A stretch of 64,000 nt of DNA, taken from Amycolatopsis decaplanina DSM 44594. Lineage in GTDB: Bacteria > Actinomycetota > Actinomycetes > Mycobacteriales > Pseudonocardiaceae. The translations under genes and the position numbers were made by a program. Below are positions 24,034 through 36,314 of this stretch, one piece after another. The DNA is taken from the NCBI RefSeq assembly GCF_000342005.1, contig NZ_AOHO01000043.1, positions 1 through 64,000 of the forward strand. Reading direction: 5' to 3'. Each line of letters opens with the position of its first letter. Position 1 is the first letter of the stretch. A model generated the notes under the pieces. The model was not told the DNA's origin and ran no database searches. It saw nothing but the letters and a program-made list of their open reading frames with translations.

Positions 24034-24536
24034 GCAGGGTCCTCGGCCTGGTCGCGAGCTCGTGCGGCGGACTGGACACCCGGTTCGCCGCGCAGCTCGC
24101 GAAACCGGCCGCGGACCGCGGCTGGGAGCTCGCGATCACGCTGACCCCCACCGCGGCCCGCTGGCTGTCGGAGACCGGCGGGCTCGGTGACCTGCAAAAG
24201 TGCACCGAGCTGCCGGTCCGCGGTACCGCCCGGCTGCCGGGCGAACCCCGGCCGCATCCGGATCCCGAGGTGTTCCTGTTCGCGCCCGCGTCCGCGAACT
24301 CCGTGGCGAAACTGGCGCTGGGCATCGCCGACAACCAGGCGCTGACCCTGCTCGGTGACGTCCTCGGCACCCCGGGCATCACGATCGTGCTGGGCTACCA
24401 GATCCAGGACACGCGGGTGCACCATCCGGCCTGGCAGCGCCATCTCGACACGCTCGCTTCCGCCGGGGTCACCACCGCGAGGCTCACCCCGGAGTCGCCC
24501 TGGACGTCGGTGCTGGACCTGCTCCCGGTGCCTTAG
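24030..24536 (+). CDS. Flavoprotein (CoaC/HFCD-like)
   Basis: A 168-residue single-domain protein like the FMN-binding cysteine-decarboxylase fold: GLVASSCGGLDTRFAAQL at the N-terminus, VFLFAPASANSVAKLALGIADN as the PASANT-type flavin loop (about 85-106), and GTPGITIVLG after it. It lacks the PAMN substrate loop of true CoaC, which is already encoded by coaBC, so the substrate is unknown. GTG 24030 overlaps rsmB by 4 nt, and its stop overlaps the stop of the convergent serine hydrolase by 4 nt. Confidence 0.85.
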   Translation: MSRVLGLVASSCGGLDTRFAAQLAKPAADRGWELAITLTPTAARWLSETGGLGDLQKCTELPVRGTARLPGEPRPHPDPEVFLFAPASANSVAKLALGIADNQALTLLGDVLGTPGITIVLGYQIQDTRVHHPAWQRHLDTLASAGVTTARLTPESPWTSVLDLLPVP

Positions 24537-25657
24537 CGGGCGCAGAACCCCGTGTCCAGCGCCTTGGCGAGGTCGTCCGAAGCCGTATCCGGCAAGGGAT
24601 CCTGGTTCACCACGACGTTCACGCGCTTACCGTGCGGGACGGCGCCCGACAGGTTCGCGAAGCCAATGATGTTCCCGCCGTGCCCCCAGAACCGGCCGCC
24701 GCACGACAGGGGCACGGACGCGATGCCGAGTCCGTACTCCGCGCCGGGGATGCCGACGGGCGCCGGAACGGTCCGCTGCATCTCGGTCAGCTGCGGGCGC
24801 GGAAGGAGACGGCCGTCCACGAGCGCGCCGAAGAAGCGGTCGAGGTCCTCACCGGTCGAAACGAGCCCGCCCGAGGCTCCGGCGGCCGACGGATCGAAGT
24901 CGGTGAAGTCGGCGAGCCCGGTCGCGCGCGGCGTGTATCCCCGCGGGTGCGGTGACGGCAGGCTTTCGTCGCCGCGCAGCGGGAGGTAGGTGTCGCGCAG
25001 GCCGAGCGGTTCGGCGATCCTGCTCCGGATCTCGGTGGCGACGGAACGGCCGGTCAGCTTCTCGATCAGCATTCCGGCGACGACGTAGTTCGTGTTGGAG
25101 TACGACCAGCTCGTGCCGGGAGCGAACAACGGTGGATGCTCGAGGCCGATCGTCACCAGCTCTTCGGGTTCGGCGCCACGATGACGCCAGGCGTCGACGT
25201 CGAGATCGCGGACATAGTCGTAGAGCCCGCTGGTGTGCTGCAGCAGCTGCCGCACGGTGATCTTGGAGCCGTCGTTGCCGTTCCCGGCCACGAGACCCGG
25301 CAGGTACCGGTCGATCGGGGTGTCCAGCCGGACCTTTCCTTCGGCGACCAGCTGCAGGACCACGACGGCGACGAAGGGTTTGGTGACACTGGCCGCCCGG
25401 AACTTCGCGCCGCGCGGGAACGGTGTCCGGTCCTCGATGTTCCCGACGCCTTCGCGCTCCGACCAGGTCCGGCCGGACGTGGTCGTCACCGTCGCCTGCG
25501 CGCCGGGGACTCCGTCCTGTACCAAGGTCTTCAACGCTTTGTCGACGTCGTGATGGGGTCCGGTCACGGCGAGCGCCGGGGTGGCGGTCGTCGCGGCGAG
25601 CAGCGCGACCAGTGAACCGACGGCGATGATCTTCTTGCCTGGCAAGGATTTTCGCAT
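24533..25657 (-). CDS. Secreted S12 serine hydrolase (beta-lactamase/DD-peptidase fold)
   Basis: A 374-residue exported protein with a signal peptide (about 1-30, TPALA). The three S12 motifs are present: S90-V-T-K93, Y186-S-N188 and HGG near the C-terminus (FWGHGGNIIG). This class covers D-alanyl-D-alanine carboxypeptidases, esterases and class C-like enzymes; the substrate cannot be decided. ATG 25657 has a TAGTTT -10 hexamer 6 nt upstream. It lies behind the histidine kinase and response regulator on the same strand, separated by a hairpin, and could be their target. Confidence 0.92.
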   Translation of the reverse strand: MRKSLPGKKIIAVGSLVALLAATTATPALAVTGPHHDVDKALKTLVQDGVPGAQATVTTTSGRTWSEREGVGNIEDRTPFPRGAKFRAASVTKPFVAVVVLQLVAEGKVRLDTPIDRYLPGLVAGNGNDGSKITVRQLLQHTSGLYDYVRDLDVDAWRHRGAEPEELVTIGLEHPPLFAPGTSWSYSNTNYVVAGMLIEKLTGRSVATEIRSRIAEPLGLRDTYLPLRGDESLPSPHPRGYTPRATGLADFTDFDPSAAGASGGLVSTGEDLDRFFGALVDGRLLPRPQLTEMQRTVPAPVGIPGAEYGLGIASVPLSCGGRFWGHGGNIIGFANLSGAVPHGKRVNVVVNQDPLPDTASDDLAKALDTGFCAR

Positions 25658-25663
25658 GAAGCA

Positions 25664-25669
25664 AAACTA
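25664..25669 (-). promoter_or_regulatory. -10 hexamer of the S12 hydrolase (leaderless)
   Basis: TAGTTT on the minus strand ends 6 nt before ATG 25657, which has no Shine-Dalgarno. Confidence 0.5.
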
Positions 25670-25689
25670 AGGACGCCGTGCCTGGGAGG

Positions 25690-25735
25690 ACATGGGGCGG
25701 GCCCCCTTGTCGTACGGGGGTCAGCCCCACCATGT
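25690..25735. terminator. Hairpin between response regulator and hydrolase
   Basis: ACATGG and GGGGC at 25690-25698 pair with GCCCC and CCATGT at 25724-25735, with an inner CCCCC/GGGGG stem. It abuts the response-regulator stop on the minus strand and so probably ends the two-component transcript before the hydrolase promoter. Confidence 0.5.
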
Positions 25736-26394
25736 CAGCGCAGGCTGTGCCCCGGTGCGACGATGCCGGTCTCGTAGGCGAACACCACCGCTTGGCTGCG
25801 GTTGGCCGCGCCCAGTTTCCCGAAGATGTTGCCCACATGGGTCTTGACGGTTTCGAGACTGATGACCAGCTCGGCCGCTATGTCCACATTGGACTTCCCG
25901 GTGGCGATGAGCCGCAGTACCTCGGTCTCCCGTTTCGTCAGCGAGGACGGCCGGGGAGCGAGGCCGGACGGCGCCGGACGCGCGGTGACCATCCGTCGGA
26001 TCGCGTCGGGGAACAGCAGTGTCTCCCCGGCGGCGATCGTCCGGATGGCGTGCGCGAACTCCTCCTTGCGCGCCCGCTTCAACAGGAACCCGCTCGCCCC
26101 GGCCAGCAGCGCGTCGTAGACGTAGTCGTCGTTGTCGAACGTCGTGATCACGAGGACCTTCGGCGGGTCGGGGATTTCGGCCAGTACCCGCCGGGTCGCC
26201 TCGATCCCGTCCACGCCGGGCATACGCACGTCCATCAGGACCACTTCGGGGCGCGTCCGCCGCGCCAGGTCGACCACCTCGCCGCCGTCGCCTGCCTCGC
26301 CCACCACGGACAGATCGGGCTGGTTGTCCAGCAGCGAGCGCAATCCGGCGCGCAGCAAGGGTTCGTCGTCGACGATCAGGACGCGCAGTGTCAT
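25735..26394 (-). CDS. NarL/LuxR-type response regulator
   Basis: A 219-residue regulator. The receiver domain (about 1-120) has acidic pocket D9/D10, phospho-acceptor D55 (VVLMDVRMPG), conserved Thr (LVITTFD) and Lys (FLLKRA). The C-terminal LuxR helix-turn-helix (about 150-210) reads LTKRETEVLRLIATGKSN and ISLETVKTHVGNIFGKL. ATG 26394 overlaps the stop of the histidine kinase by 4 nt, so they form one unit. The regulated genes are unknown; the S12 hydrolase directly downstream is the obvious candidate. Confidence 0.94.
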   Translation of the reverse strand: MTLRVLIVDDEPLLRAGLRSLLDNQPDLSVVGEAGDGGEVVDLARRTRPEVVLMDVRMPGVDGIEATRRVLAEIPDPPKVLVITTFDNDDYVYDALLAGASGFLLKRARKEEFAHAIRTIAAGETLLFPDAIRRMVTARPAPSGLAPRPSSLTKRETEVLRLIATGKSNVDIAAELVISLETVKTHVGNIFGKLGAANRSQAVVFAYETGIVAPGHSLR

Positions 26395-27626
26395 GAGCGC
26401 GACCGTAGCGGGATCGTGGTCACCAGCCGCCACAGCGGTTCCCCGTCGATGGCCGGCCCCGCGACGAGCTCGCCGCGCAGTGCTTCGACGCGTTCGGTGA
26501 GCCCCGGTAGTCCGTTGCCGCCGCGGCCGGAAGCGACCGCGTGCTCCACGAGCGGGTTCACGATCTCTATCCGCAGCGCGTCGGCGAGCACCGCGACCCG
26601 CACGGTCACCGGGCCGGGATGGGCGTGCCGAAGCGCGTTCGTCAGTCCTTCTTGGACGATCCGGTACGCCTCCCGCGAAACGGTGGCGGGCAGTTCCGCG
26701 GCGGGCCCGGTCAGCTCGTAGTCGATCACCGCGCCACCCGCGCGGGCTCGTTCGGCCAGCGTCCCGGCCTCGATGAGCCGTCGTTCGGGCTCACGGGAGG
26801 ACCGGTCGTCCCGCAGCAGGCCGAGTACGTGGTCGAGGTCTTCGAGCGCCACCCGGGAGGACTCCTCGATGGTGCCCAGCGCCTGGCGCACCAGCTGAGG
26901 TTCGGAATCGACCAGTTCGGCGGCAGCGGCGGCCTGGATGGTCGACGTCGTCAGCGTGTGGCCGATGGAGTCGTGCAGCTCGCGGGCCAGCCGGTTGCGC
27001 TGCTCGAAGTGGTTCGCCCGGACCTCGGCCGCGGCGACGCGTTCGGCGGCCGACGGCCCGAGCAGCGCGACCGCGCTGTACTGGAAGAGCTTGGTGAAAC
27101 CGGCGAGGACGTACGCGATCACCACGAGCGTGAAGAACCCGATAGGCAGCGTCCACGCTCCGGCGGCCCCGGGCTCGATCGTCACCTGCTCACCGAAGAT
27201 CGCGATGGGACTGCCGCCTCCCGTCGCCCACACCAGGGTCAGGACGAAGCCGAGGAACAGGAAGCAGCCGAGGCCGAACAGCACCCAGCCGAGTCCGGTG
27301 TGCACGACCAGCCAGGCAGCCGAGCGCCAGCGCTCGGGCCAGGCGACCTTCGTGTCCGGCGGGGGCTGCGCGATCCGGGTGCCCATCATCTGGTTGGAGA
27401 ACCAGATACCGACCCGCCGCATCGGTCCGGGCAAGCCGGCCAGCGCGACCAGTACGCCCATGGCGAGCACGCCGTAGGCCATCTTCGCCCTCACATCGCC
27501 CGGGATGAGGACGGCGGGGATGAGCGCGATCGGGAACGGGATCGCGGTGATCGCCATGCCGAGGAGTCCGAACGGGACGCTGCGGTAGCTGCCGATCCGG
27601 ATCAGGGGCTTGAGTGGGTTGACCAT
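26391..27626 (-). CDS. HisKA_3 sensor histidine kinase
   Basis: A 411-residue membrane kinase. Four hydrophobic segments are seen, two around 17-65 and two around 105-185, with a short outer loop between the last two and no recognisable ligand domain. The dimerisation motif NRLARELHDSIGHTLT puts the phospho-acceptor at H218; the ATPase part has QEGLTNALRHAHP and GGNGLPGLTERV (N and G boxes). This is the small-loop, NarL-partner class. ATG 27626 has TAGCGT 7 nt upstream and no Shine-Dalgarno. It is coupled to the response regulator. Confidence 0.93.
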   Translation of the reverse strand: MVNPLKPLIRIGSYRSVPFGLLGMAITAIPFPIALIPAVLIPGDVRAKMAYGVLAMGVLVALAGLPGPMRRVGIWFSNQMMGTRIAQPPPDTKVAWPERWRSAAWLVVHTGLGWVLFGLGCFLFLGFVLTLVWATGGGSPIAIFGEQVTIEPGAAGAWTLPIGFFTLVVIAYVLAGFTKLFQYSAVALLGPSAAERVAAAEVRANHFEQRNRLARELHDSIGHTLTTSTIQAAAAAELVDSEPQLVRQALGTIEESSRVALEDLDHVLGLLRDDRSSREPERRLIEAGTLAERARAGGAVIDYELTGPAAELPATVSREAYRIVQEGLTNALRHAHPGPVTVRVAVLADALRIEIVNPLVEHAVASGRGGNGLPGLTERVEALRGELVAGPAIDGEPLWRLVTTIPLRSRS

Positions 27627-27633
27627 GAGGGGA

Positions 27634-27639
27634 ACGCTA
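27634..27639 (-). promoter_or_regulatory. -10 hexamer of the histidine kinase (leaderless)
   Basis: Minus-strand TAGCGT ends 7 nt before ATG 27626. Confidence 0.5.
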
Positions 27640-27754
27640 TTCGGCGGCGCGTGCGCGCACCTCCCACTGCGGTGCCATTTCGCGTCATACTCCAGACCGG
27701 GGGCTCCCGCCGGGGCCGGTCACAGCCGGTTAGCGGGCGTTAGCGGCGCCCTCC

Positions 27755-27760
27755 TACACT
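27755..27760 (+). promoter_or_regulatory. -10 hexamer of rpe (leaderless)
   Basis: TACACT ends 7 nt before GTG 27768; no Shine-Dalgarno is present. Confidence 0.5.
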
Positions 27761-27767
27761 CGGGCGC

Positions 27768-28451
27768 GTGGCTCACCGACCTTTGATCGCACCCAGCATC
27801 CTCTCCGCGGACTTCGCCCGGCTCGGCGACGAGATCCGCGCCGTCGCGGGGGAGGGGGACACCCGCGCGGACTGGGTCCACGTCGACGTCATGGACGCGC
27901 ACTTCGTGCCGAACCTGACCCTGGGCCTGCCCGTGGTGCAGTCGCTGCTCAAGGCCACCGACGTGCCGATCGACTGCCACCTGATGATCGAGAACCCCGA
28001 CAAATGGGCCATCGGCTACGCCGAGGCGGGTGCCTACAACGTCACCGTGCACGTCGAGGCCGCGCACGACCCGATCGCGCTGGCGAAGAACCTGCGCGCG
28101 GCCGGGGCGAAGGCCGGTCTGTCGATCAAGCCGAACACGCCGATCGAGGACCATCTCGAGACACTCAAGCACTACGACACGCTGCTGGTGATGTCGGTCG
28201 AGCCCGGTTTCGGCGGCCAGTCGTTCATCGAGGGCGTCCTCGACAAGGTCCGCACCGCGCGGCGCCTGGTCGACACCGGCCACCTCAAGCTCGTCGTCGA
28301 GATCGACGGCGGGATCAACGCCGACACCATCGAGCAGGCCGCCGAAGCCGGTGTGGACTGCTTCGTCGCCGGTTCCGCCGTCTACGGCGCCGAAGACCCT
28401 GGTAAGGCTGTCGCGGCGTTGCGCGAGCAGGCGGCCCGCGTCCGCGGCTGA
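27768..28451 (+). CDS. rpe: Ribulose-phosphate 3-epimerase
   Basis: A 227-residue TIM-barrel enzyme of the pentose phosphate pathway. The metal and catalytic residues sit in [17 protein letters not shown] and [22 protein letters not shown] is the N-terminal signature. It opens the riboflavin region, where ribulose 5-phosphate is also the substrate of the RibB half of ribBA. GTG 27768 is supported by the -10 hexamer 7 nt upstream. About 110 nt with no gene follow before ribE. Confidence 0.96.
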   Translation: MAHRPLIAPSILSADFARLGDEIRAVAGEGDTRADWVHVDVMDAHFVPNLTLGLPVVQSLLKATDVPIDCHLMIENPDKWAIGYAEAGAYNVTVHVEAAHDPIALAKNLRAAGAKAGLSIKPNTPIEDHLETLKHYDTLLVMSVEPGFGGQSFIEGVLDKVRTARRLVDTGHLKLVVEIDGGINADTIEQAAEAGVDCFVAGSAVYGAEDPGKAVAALREQAARVRG

Positions 28452-28563
28452 TCCCGCCTCGTGATCCGCCGTCGGGTCAGGAGAAGGAATCGGCCCCGAT
28501 GGGTGTTGGATGAGGGGAGCGCCGTTTCCAGCGACGGTGCGAGCCAGGAGGAGGGCAGCAGGA

Positions 28564-31479
<2,916 letters not shown>

Positions 31480-31504
31480 CGCCCTTTCGCGCCCTTTCGC
31501 ACGC

Positions 31505-31577
31505 TGGCCGCAAGTCCGTGAAGGCCTCCTTGAGGGACCCAGAGTCCCTCAAGGAGGCCTTCACGGACTTGCGGCCA
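31505..31577. repeat. Intergenic palindrome, family B, full copy
   Basis: A perfect 34-bp inverted repeat (31505-31538 and 31544-31577) with the 5-nt loop CCAGA. The arm begins TGGCCGCAAGTCCGTG and ends CTCCTTGAGGGAC. It fills the gap between the convergent rib-operon PH gene and the exonuclease III gene and can end both transcripts. Two shortened copies are at 57-103 and 15755-15801. Confidence 0.92.
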
Positions 31578-31586
31578 AGGGGCCGC

Positions 31587-32366
31587 TCAAAGCGACAGGT
31601 CCACCACGATCGGCGCGTGGTCCGAGGGGCCCTTCCCCTTCCGGGCCTCACGGTCCACGTAGGAATCCGTCACCGCGCCGGCCACCGTCGCGTCGGCGTA
31701 TACGAGGTCGATCCGCATTCCCTTGTTGTTCGGGAAGTTCCCGGCCCGGTAGTCCCAGTACGTGAACGGGTGGTCGTACTTCAGCGGCCGGGGGAACACG
31801 TCCGACAGCCCGAGATCGCGGAGCGCGGCGAGTGCCTTCCGCTCCGGTTCGGTCACGTGCGTCGACTCGGCGAACAGGCCGATGTCCCATACGTCCGCGT
31901 CGGTCGGCGCGATGTTGAAGTCGCCGAGCACCGCGAACGGCAGTCCGCGCGCCTGCTCCTCCCGCACGGTCGCCTCCAGCGCCGAGAGCCAGGCGAGTTT
32001 GTAGGTGTAGTGCGGGTTCTCCAGGTCACGCCCGTTCGGCACGTACACCGACCACAGCCGCAGCCCGCCGCAAGTGGCACCGATGGCCCGCGCGTCGGTC
32101 TTGTCCTCGAAGGTGGGCTCGCCGGTCAGCCCGCGCGTCACGTCTTCCAGGCCGACGCGGGACAGGATCGCGACGCCGTTCCAGCGCCCGATGCCGTAGG
32201 CGGCCGTCTCGTAGCCCAGTTCCCGCACGGCGTCGACGGGGAAGGCGTCGGTGCCGCTCTTGAGTTCCTGCAGGCACAGCACGTCCGGCCGCACCGTGCC
32301 GAGCCAGTCCAGCACCCTCGGCAGCCGGGGCCCGATCGAGTTCACGTTCCAGGTCGCGATCCGCAT
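31587..32366 (-). CDS. xth: Exodeoxyribonuclease III (AP endonuclease)
   Basis: A 259-residue Mg-dependent endonuclease/exonuclease/phosphatase-fold DNA repair enzyme. The motifs are WNVNS (Asn ligand), CLQELK (metal Glu), VYVPNGRD (Tyr and Asn region), GDFNIAP (Asp-Phe-Asn), RIDLVYA and SDHAPIVVDL (catalytic Asp-His). ATG 32366 begins the family signature MRIATWNVNSI. It acts on abasic sites in base excision repair. A hairpin lies between it and the upstream trypsin gene. Confidence 0.95.
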   Translation of the reverse strand: MRIATWNVNSIGPRLPRVLDWLGTVRPDVLCLQELKSGTDAFPVDAVRELGYETAAYGIGRWNGVAILSRVGLEDVTRGLTGEPTFEDKTDARAIGATCGGLRLWSVYVPNGRDLENPHYTYKLAWLSALEATVREEQARGLPFAVLGDFNIAPTDADVWDIGLFAESTHVTEPERKALAALRDLGLSDVFPRPLKYDHPFTYWDYRAGNFPNNKGMRIDLVYADATVAGAVTDSYVDREARKGKGPSDHAPIVVDLSL

Positions 32367-32409
32367 GCCCGCGAGCGTCCCACACCCCACCGACACGACG
32401 ACGCGAAAG

Positions 32410-32448
32410 GGGCCCCTGCCGCGACGGGTCACGTCGCGGCAGGGGCCC
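32410..32448 (-). terminator. Hairpin after the trypsin gene
   Basis: A 16-bp perfect stem (GGGCCCCTGCCGCGAC, 32410-32425, with 32433-32448) and 7-nt loop lie 15 nt past the trypsin stop. On the minus strand CTTTCGCG follows, a weak U-rich tail. Confidence 0.7.
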
Positions 32449-32462
32449 GGCCGGGGTAGAGG

Positions 32463-33200
32463 TCAGACCCCGGTGGTCGAGCGGATCCAGGAGCGGGCCG
32501 AAGCGACGCTGCCGTAGTTGTTGGTGCCGCGGATGTTCGAGCCGCTCTGGTTCTGCACGGTCGAAGCGACACCGACCTGGACGCCGTTGGAGACCTGGGG
32601 GCCGCCCGAGTCGCCCTTCCAGGCCGAACCGTCGATGCCGACGCTCTGGATGGCCGGGCCGCCGTAGGCGTCGGTCGAGCTGCCGGTGACGCGGACGTTG
32701 GCCACCTTCAGCGCCGAAGCGGGCGGGCCGGTCGGGGTTTCACGGCCCCAGCCGTAGAGCTGGTTGGTGCTGCCGACCGACGGGTTCGAGCTCGCCAGGG
32801 TGATCGGCGTGACGCCGGCGTCCGAGGCCAGGTGCAGCAGCGAGATGTCGGAGCCGGCCGGCGAGGACACCTTGCGGTCGACGGCGATCTCACGGCCGCC
32901 CTGGAGCTGGTTGCTGCCGACGCGGACCCGCATGCCGGTGCCGTCGGAGTCGAGGCAGTGCTTGGCGGTCAGGACCCAGCGCTGGGCGATGACGCTGCCG
33001 GAGCAGTTGAACCCGTCCCACTGACGGCCCGGGGTGTTGACGTAGACCTGGGCGCCCCAGCTCACGGTGGGGGCCGTGCCGCCGCCCACGATGTTGGGCT
33101 GGACACCGGTGGGGGTGCCCGCGGAGGCGACGGCGCCCGCGGTCATGGTGAGGGCTGCGGCGGCGAGTGTGGCGGCGCTCAGCGTACGAAGACGGCTCAC
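32463..33200 (-). CDS. Secreted trypsin-like serine protease (S1)
   Basis: A 245-residue exported protease with a signal peptide (about 1-27) and a short propeptide before IVGGG. The triad is complete: H81 (LTAKHC), D118 (GSDISLL) and S198 (KGDSGGP). Six residues before the serine the pocket reads GSAWKGD rather than the Asp pocket of classic trypsin, so strict trypsin specificity is not certain. GTG 33200 has AAAGGA about 10 nt upstream. The start is 250 nt from uvrC, which is divergent. Confidence 0.93.
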   Translation of the reverse strand: MSRLRTLSAATLAAAALTMTAGAVASAGTPTGVQPNIVGGGTAPTVSWGAQVYVNTPGRQWDGFNCSGSVIAQRWVLTAKHCLDSDGTGMRVRVGSNQLQGGREIAVDRKVSSPAGSDISLLHLASDAGVTPITLASSNPSVGSTNQLYGWGRETPTGPPASALKVANVRVTGSSTDAYGGPAIQSVGIDGSAWKGDSGGPQVSNGVQVGVASTVQNQSGSNIRGTNNYGSVASARSWIRSTTGV

Positions 33201-33437
33201 GGTGCAGGAGTCCTTTCGAGCGTCATGGGGACGAAGAACCGAATGAAGTGGAACTGGGACGGAAAGTAATCACCGGATTCACTCGCCAGGAACCAACGAA
33301 CGTCGGTTCCGGTCGAAGACCCGACTTAGGTCGGTATACGTAGTGGAATACGGACCGGATCGTGGGTATGGCCACTCGAAAGGTGGATCGGACCACGGCT
33401 AAGGACGGGGCCTCGTAAGACTGTCGGTGGTGCCCCA
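33201..33437. promoter_or_regulatory. Divergent spacer of trypsin and uvrC genes
   Basis: No gene is seen. The AT-rich middle holds the inverted repeat CCGAC-TTAG-GTCGG (33321-33334) beside GTATACGTAGTGGAATAC, itself nearly symmetric (33334-33351). These are plausible operator or promoter parts of the secreted protease; the uvrC -10 lies at the right end. Confidence 0.35.
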
Positions 33438-33443
33438 TAGGCT
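33438..33443 (+). promoter_or_regulatory. -10 hexamer of uvrC (leaderless)
   Basis: TAGGCT ends 7 nt before GTG 33451. Confidence 0.5.
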
Positions 33444-33450
33444 TGGTGTT

Positions 33451-35406
33451 GTGGCTGACCCGACCACCTACCGTCCCTCGCCGGGGAGCATCCCGGACGC
33501 CCCTGGCGTGTACAAATTTCGCGATGGCACGAAGAGGGTCATCTACGTCGGCAAGGCGAAAAGCCTCCGCAGCAGGCTGAACTCGTACTTCGCCGACATC
33601 ACGGGCTTGCATCCGCGCACGCGCCAGATGGTGACGACGGCGGCGAGCGTCGAGTGGACCGTGGTGAGCACCGAGGTCGAGGCGCTCCAGCTGGAGTACA
33701 ACTGGATCAAGGAGTTCGACCCGCGGTTCAACGTCCGCTACCGCGACGACAAGAGCTACCCGGTCCTCGCCGTCACGATGAACGAGGAGTTCCCGCGCCT
33801 GCACGTCTATCGCGGCGCGCGCAAGAAGGGCGTGCGGTATTTCGGTCCGTACGCGCATGCGTGGGCCATCCGCGAAACGCTCGACCTGCTGCTCCGGGTC
33901 TTCCCGGCGCGCACCTGCTCGGCGGGCGTGTTCAAACGGCACGGCCAGATCGGCAGGCCGTGCCTGCTCGGCTACATCGGCAAATGTTCCGCGCCGTGCG
34001 TCGGCAAGGTCTCCGCCGACGAGCACCGCGCGATCGTCGAGGACTTCTGTGATTTTCTCGCCGGCCGCACCGACGCGCTGATCCGCCGTCTGGAACAGGA
34101 AATGGCGGCCGCGTCCGAGGAGCTGGAGTTCGAGCGTGCCGCGCGGCTCCGCGACGACCTCGGCGCGCTGCGGCGCGCGATGGAGAAGCAGGCCGTCGTG
34201 CTCGGCGACGGCACCGACGCGGACGTCGTCGCCTTCGCCCACGACGAACTCGAAGCCGCCGTCCAGGTCTTCCACGTGCGTGGCGGCCGGGTCCGCGGCC
34301 AGCGCGGGTGGGTGATCGACAAGGCCGAGGAGATGGACGTCCAGGACCTCGTCGACCATTTCCTCACGCAGTTCTACGGCGAACAGGCCGAACGAACGGA
34401 CGATCCCGACGGCGGCCCGCCGGTGCCGCGCGAGGTCCTCGTCCCCGAACTGCCCGCCGACGCGGAGGCGCTCGGCGAGTGGCTTTCCGGGCTGCGCGGG
34501 TCGAAGGTGAGCCTGCGGGTGCCGCAGCGCGGCGACAAACGCGCGCTCGCGGAGACCGTGACACGCAACGCCGGCGAGGCGTTCACCCAGCACAAACTGC
34601 GCCGCGCCGGTGACCTCACCGCGCGTTCGGCCGCGCTGGCGGAACTGCAGGATTACCTGGCGCTGGAAACCGCGCCGCTGCGCATCGAATGCGTCGACAT
34701 CAGCCATATCCAGGGCAGTGACGTGGTCGCGTCGCTCGTGGTGTTCGAGGACGGGATCCCGCGCAAGTCCGAGTACCGGCGCTTCGCCTTGCGCGAGGCC
34801 GCGGAGGAAGGCGACGTCGCGTCGATCGCCGAGGTCGTCCGTCGCCGGTTTTCCCGTTATCTCAAGGAAAACGCCGAGGGCGTGGAGGTCGACCCGGACC
34901 GGCCGGGGATAGACCCGGAGACCGGCAAACCGCGCAAGTTCGCGTACGCGCCGAACCTGCTCGTCGTGGACGGCGCGGGCCCGCAGGCAACCGCCGCCGC
35001 GGACGTCCTGTCCGAACTGGGCGTCACCGACATCGCCGTGGTCGGCCTGGCGAAGCGGCTGGAGGAGGTGTGGCTGCCGGGCGACCCCGATCCGGTGATC
35101 CTGCCGCGCACCTCCGACGCGCTGTACCTGCTGCAGCGGCTGCGTGACGAAGCACACCGCTTCGCCATCCGATATCACCGGGAGAAGCGGTCCAAGCGGA
35201 TGCAGGTGTCCGCATTGGACGGTGTGCCGGGACTGGGGCAGGCTCGCCGTACCGCGCTGATCAAGCATTTCGGCTCGGTGCGGAAACTCCGCGAAGCAAG
35301 GATCGAGGAGATCGAGGCGGTGCCCGGCTTCGGCAGGCGCACCGCGGAAGCGGTCGTCGCGGCACTCGCAGGGGAGTCCGCGGGGACGGGGGAGTCCGGT
35401 ACGTGA
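33451..35406 (+). CDS. uvrC: Excinuclease ABC subunit C
   Basis: A 651-residue nuclease that makes both incisions in nucleotide excision repair. Order of domains: GIY-YIG nuclease (about 15-95, GVYKFRDG and [13 protein letters not shown]), Cys-rich region ([17 protein letters not shown]), UVR motif (about 205-240), RNase H-like 3' nuclease ([26 protein letters not shown]) and two helix-hairpin-helix motifs ([21 protein letters not shown]). GTG 33451 is preferred to GTG 33427 because of the -10 hexamer 7 nt upstream. It overlaps rapZ by 4 nt. Confidence 0.96.
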   Translation: MADPTTYRPSPGSIPDAPGVYKFRDGTKRVIYVGKAKSLRSRLNSYFADITGLHPRTRQMVTTAASVEWTVVSTEVEALQLEYNWIKEFDPRFNVRYRDDKSYPVLAVTMNEEFPRLHVYRGARKKGVRYFGPYAHAWAIRETLDLLLRVFPARTCSAGVFKRHGQIGRPCLLGYIGKCSAPCVGKVSADEHRAIVEDFCDFLAGRTDALIRRLEQEMAAASEELEFERAARLRDDLGALRRAMEKQAVVLGDGTDADVVAFAHDELEAAVQVFHVRGGRVRGQRGWVIDKAEEMDVQDLVDHFLTQFYGEQAERTDDPDGGPPVPREVLVPELPADAEALGEWLSGLRGSKVSLRVPQRGDKRALAETVTRNAGEAFTQHKLRRAGDLTARSAALAELQDYLALETAPLRIECVDISHIQGSDVVASLVVFEDGIPRKSEYRRFALREAAEEGDVASIAEVVRRRFSRYLKENAEGVEVDPDRPGIDPETGKPRKFAYAPNLLVVDGAGPQATAAADVLSELGVTDIAVVGLAKRLEEVWLPGDPDPVILPRTSDALYLLQRLRDEAHRFAIRYHREKRSKRMQVSALDGVPGLGQARRTALIKHFGSVRKLREARIEEIEAVPGFGRRTAEAVVAALAGESAGTGESGT

Positions 35407-36314
35407 TCGGGGAAAGGACCATCGTGAGTGCGCAAGAAGAAGGCCGCGGTTCGGGGATGGAGGTCGCGGTCGTTTCCGGTCTGTCCGGAGCGGGCCGCAG
35501 CACCGCCGCGAAATGCCTGGAGGACCTGGGCTGGTTCGTGGTGGACAACCTGCCGCCCGAGCTGATCGCCACCATGGTCGAGCTCGGCGCGCAGGCGCGG
35601 GGCGCGATCACCAAGGTCGCCGTGGTGATGGACGTGCGCTCGCGCGCGTTCACCGACGACCTGGCGTCGGTCATCAAGGACCTCGACGCCCGCGGGTACA
35701 AGCCGCGCGTCCTGTTCCTGGAGGCCACGGACGCGGTGCTGGTGCGCCGGTTCGAGGCCGTCCGCCGCGGCCACCCGATGCAGGGTGACGGCAGGCTCGC
35801 CGACGGCATCACCGCCGAGCGCACGCTCCTGGAGCCGCTGCGGGAAGAGGCCGACCTCGTGCTCGACACGTCGTCGCTTTCGGTGCACGACCTGCGTGCC
35901 AAGATCGAGGACGCCTTCGGTTCCGAGGCGAGCACGCAGACCCGGGTCACCGTGCTGTCGTTCGGCTACAAGTACGGCCTGCCGATGGACGCCGACCTGG
36001 TGATGGACGTCCGGTTCCTGCCGAACCCGTTCTGGATCCCGGAACTGCGCGACCACACCGGTCTCGAGGGCGAGGTCCGCAACTACGTGCTCAGCCAGGA
36101 AGGCGCGGACGAGTTCCTCGACCGCTACCACCAGCTGCTGCGCCTGATCGGCGCGGGCTACAAGCGTGAGGGCAAGCGGTATCTGACGCTGGCCGTCGGC
36201 TGCACGGGCGGAAAGCACCGCAGCGTCGCCATTTCCGAGGAACTCGCCCAGCGTCTGTCCAATGAGGACGGTATGGCCGTGAAGGTGGTGCACCGCGACC
36301 TTGGCCGCGAGTAG
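35403..36314 (+). CDS. rapZ: RapZ-family nucleotide-binding adaptor
   Basis: A 303-residue P-loop protein. The Walker A is GLSGAGRST (26-34), and [12 protein letters not shown] and the C-terminal signature [11 protein letters not shown] are typical. In E. coli RapZ directs RNase E to the GlmZ sRNA; the actinobacterial role is unclear, but the rapZ-yvcK-whiA order is widely conserved in Gram-positives. GTG 35403 overlaps uvrC; ATG 35457 is an alternative start right before the fold. It overlaps yvcK by 14 nt. Confidence 0.94.
   Translation: MIGERTIVSAQEEGRGSGMEVAVVSGLSGAGRSTAAKCLEDLGWFVVDNLPPELIATMVELGAQARGAITKVAVVMDVRSRAFTDDLASVIKDLDARGYKPRVLFLEATDAVLVRRFEAVRRGHPMQGDGRLADGITAERTLLEPLREEADLVLDTSSLSVHDLRAKIEDAFGSEASTQTRVTVLSFGYKYGLPMDADLVMDVRFLPNPFWIPELRDHTGLEGEVRNYVLSQEGADEFLDRYHQLLRLIGAGYKREGKRYLTLAVGCTGGKHRSVAISEELAQRLSNEDGMAVKVVHRDLGRE

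Noticed and set aside
24533-25657. Call of the S12 protein as a true beta-lactamase
   Set aside because: The motifs fit the whole S12 group; no feature singles out antibiotic hydrolysis.
28452-28563. FMN riboswitch before ribE
   Set aside because: The conserved RFN blocks are not seen in the spacer.
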